This document shows, in pieces, positions 63,435 through 64,000 of a stretch of DNA of 64,000 nucleotides; the stretch's first letter is position 1, and the number at the start of each line of letters is the position of its first letter. Location of the stretch: positions 310,001 through 374,000 of the forward strand of contig VXAZ01007626.1 in assembly GCA_013399875.1 (NCBI GenBank). Reading direction: 5' to 3'. This stretch comes from Gymnorhina tibicen. Its lineage: Eukaryota > Chordata > Aves > Passeriformes > Artamidae. Under the pieces are notes generated by a model. That model was not told the DNA's origin and did not search any database. It worked only from the letters and a program-made list of their open reading frames with translations. A program made the position numbers and the translations under genes.

Positions 63435-64000
63435 TGTCCTGGTTTCAGGTGGGATAGAGTTAATTTTTTATCTAGTAGCTGGTGCAGAGCTGTGTTTTGG
63501 GTTTAGTAGGAGGATAATGTCGGTAGCACACTGATGGTTTGGTTATTGCTCAGCAGTGCTTACCCCAAATCAAGGACTTCCAGTGTTCCTTGGTCTGCCA
63601 GTGAGGAGGTGCACAAGAAGCTGGGAGGCAGCATGTCCAGGACAGCTGACCCAAACTGTCCAAAGGGATATTCTATGCCATAGAACATCATGCCCAGTAT
63701 GTAAACAGGAGGGAGTTGCTGGCGGGGATTGATCTGTGCTGGGGGACAGGGTCTGGTATTGGTCAGCAGGTGGTGAGCAACTGTATCGTGCATCACTTAT
63801 CTTTCTTGGGTTTTATTCCTCTCTCTTTTTGTTACCTTCCTTTTCATTACATTGTGATGATGATGAGGAGGATGAGGATTTTTTTCATTTATTAAACTGG
63901 GTTCTTAACTCACAGGTTTTATCCTTTTTTTTTTTTCAAATTCTCTTCCCCATCCCACTGGGGGAAGGGCGGGGGTGGGGAGTGAGAGAGCAGCTGCCTG
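63435..64000 (+). mobile_element. LTR of an endogenous retrovirus, cut by the window end
   Basis: The sequence from TGTCCTGGTTTCAGG onward is a bird LTR type that I recognise from many songbird genomes (ERVL-like). In plus orientation it shows a decayed TATA region (AGTATGTAAACAGG, near 63698), a GAT/GAG-rich microsatellite (63855-63877), and an ATTAAA poly(A)-type signal (63891-63896). A G-rich stretch and GAGAGAGCAGCTGCC follow, close to the usual 3' end. About 566 bp are present and the last part lies outside. Whether this is a solo LTR or the 5' LTR of a provirus cannot be told. Confidence 0.85.

Overview
The window reads as non-coding nuclear DNA from a bird, most likely a perching bird (passerine). 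It is AT-leaning and has no long multi-exon gene that I can recognise. Every clearly identifiable feature is a bird-type retroelement or a simple repeat. The passerine call rests on three things seen in the sequence. There are five CR1 LINE copies whose 3' ends carry the typical bird CR1 octamer tail. There is a tRNA-headed SINE with a CR1-like tail, matching what I know of zebra-finch TguSINE1. There are two LTRs of types common in songbird genomes. No database search was possible, so family names are from recognition only.

Layout. Positions 1-22230 hold no recognised transposon. They hold low-complexity A/C-rich tracts (11167-11250, 13955-14046), a (TTTAA) microsatellite (8618-8657), short tandem duplications, and a few weak coding candidates (3179-3352, 5545-6063, 10200-10830, 12290-12934 on the minus strand). 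CR1 copies lie at 22231-22750 (minus), 28583-29232 (minus), 32950-34430 (plus), 42572-43590 (plus) and 62098-62276 (minus). All are 5'-truncated and broken. A solo LTR with 5-bp target-site duplications lies at 44166-44824. A tRNA-derived SINE lies at 49454-49610 (minus). A second LTR starts at 63435 and is cut by the window end.

The most striking structure is a sharply bounded inverted repeat at 45543-45753 and 46797-47007. The arms are 211 bp each, differ at two positions, have no gaps, and enclose a 1,043-bp spacer. I do not recognise the arms as a known repeat. Each arm carries a TATA-like box and a near-perfect Maf/AP-1-type site, oriented so that the two arms point at each other across the spacer. 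It could be a recent inverted duplication, an unknown long-TIR element, or an assembly error.

There is no operon or pathway to describe. If a gene crosses the window it does so mainly as intron. The best-formed splice-site pair I found is 38327-38352 joined to 38973-39013, and it is unproven.
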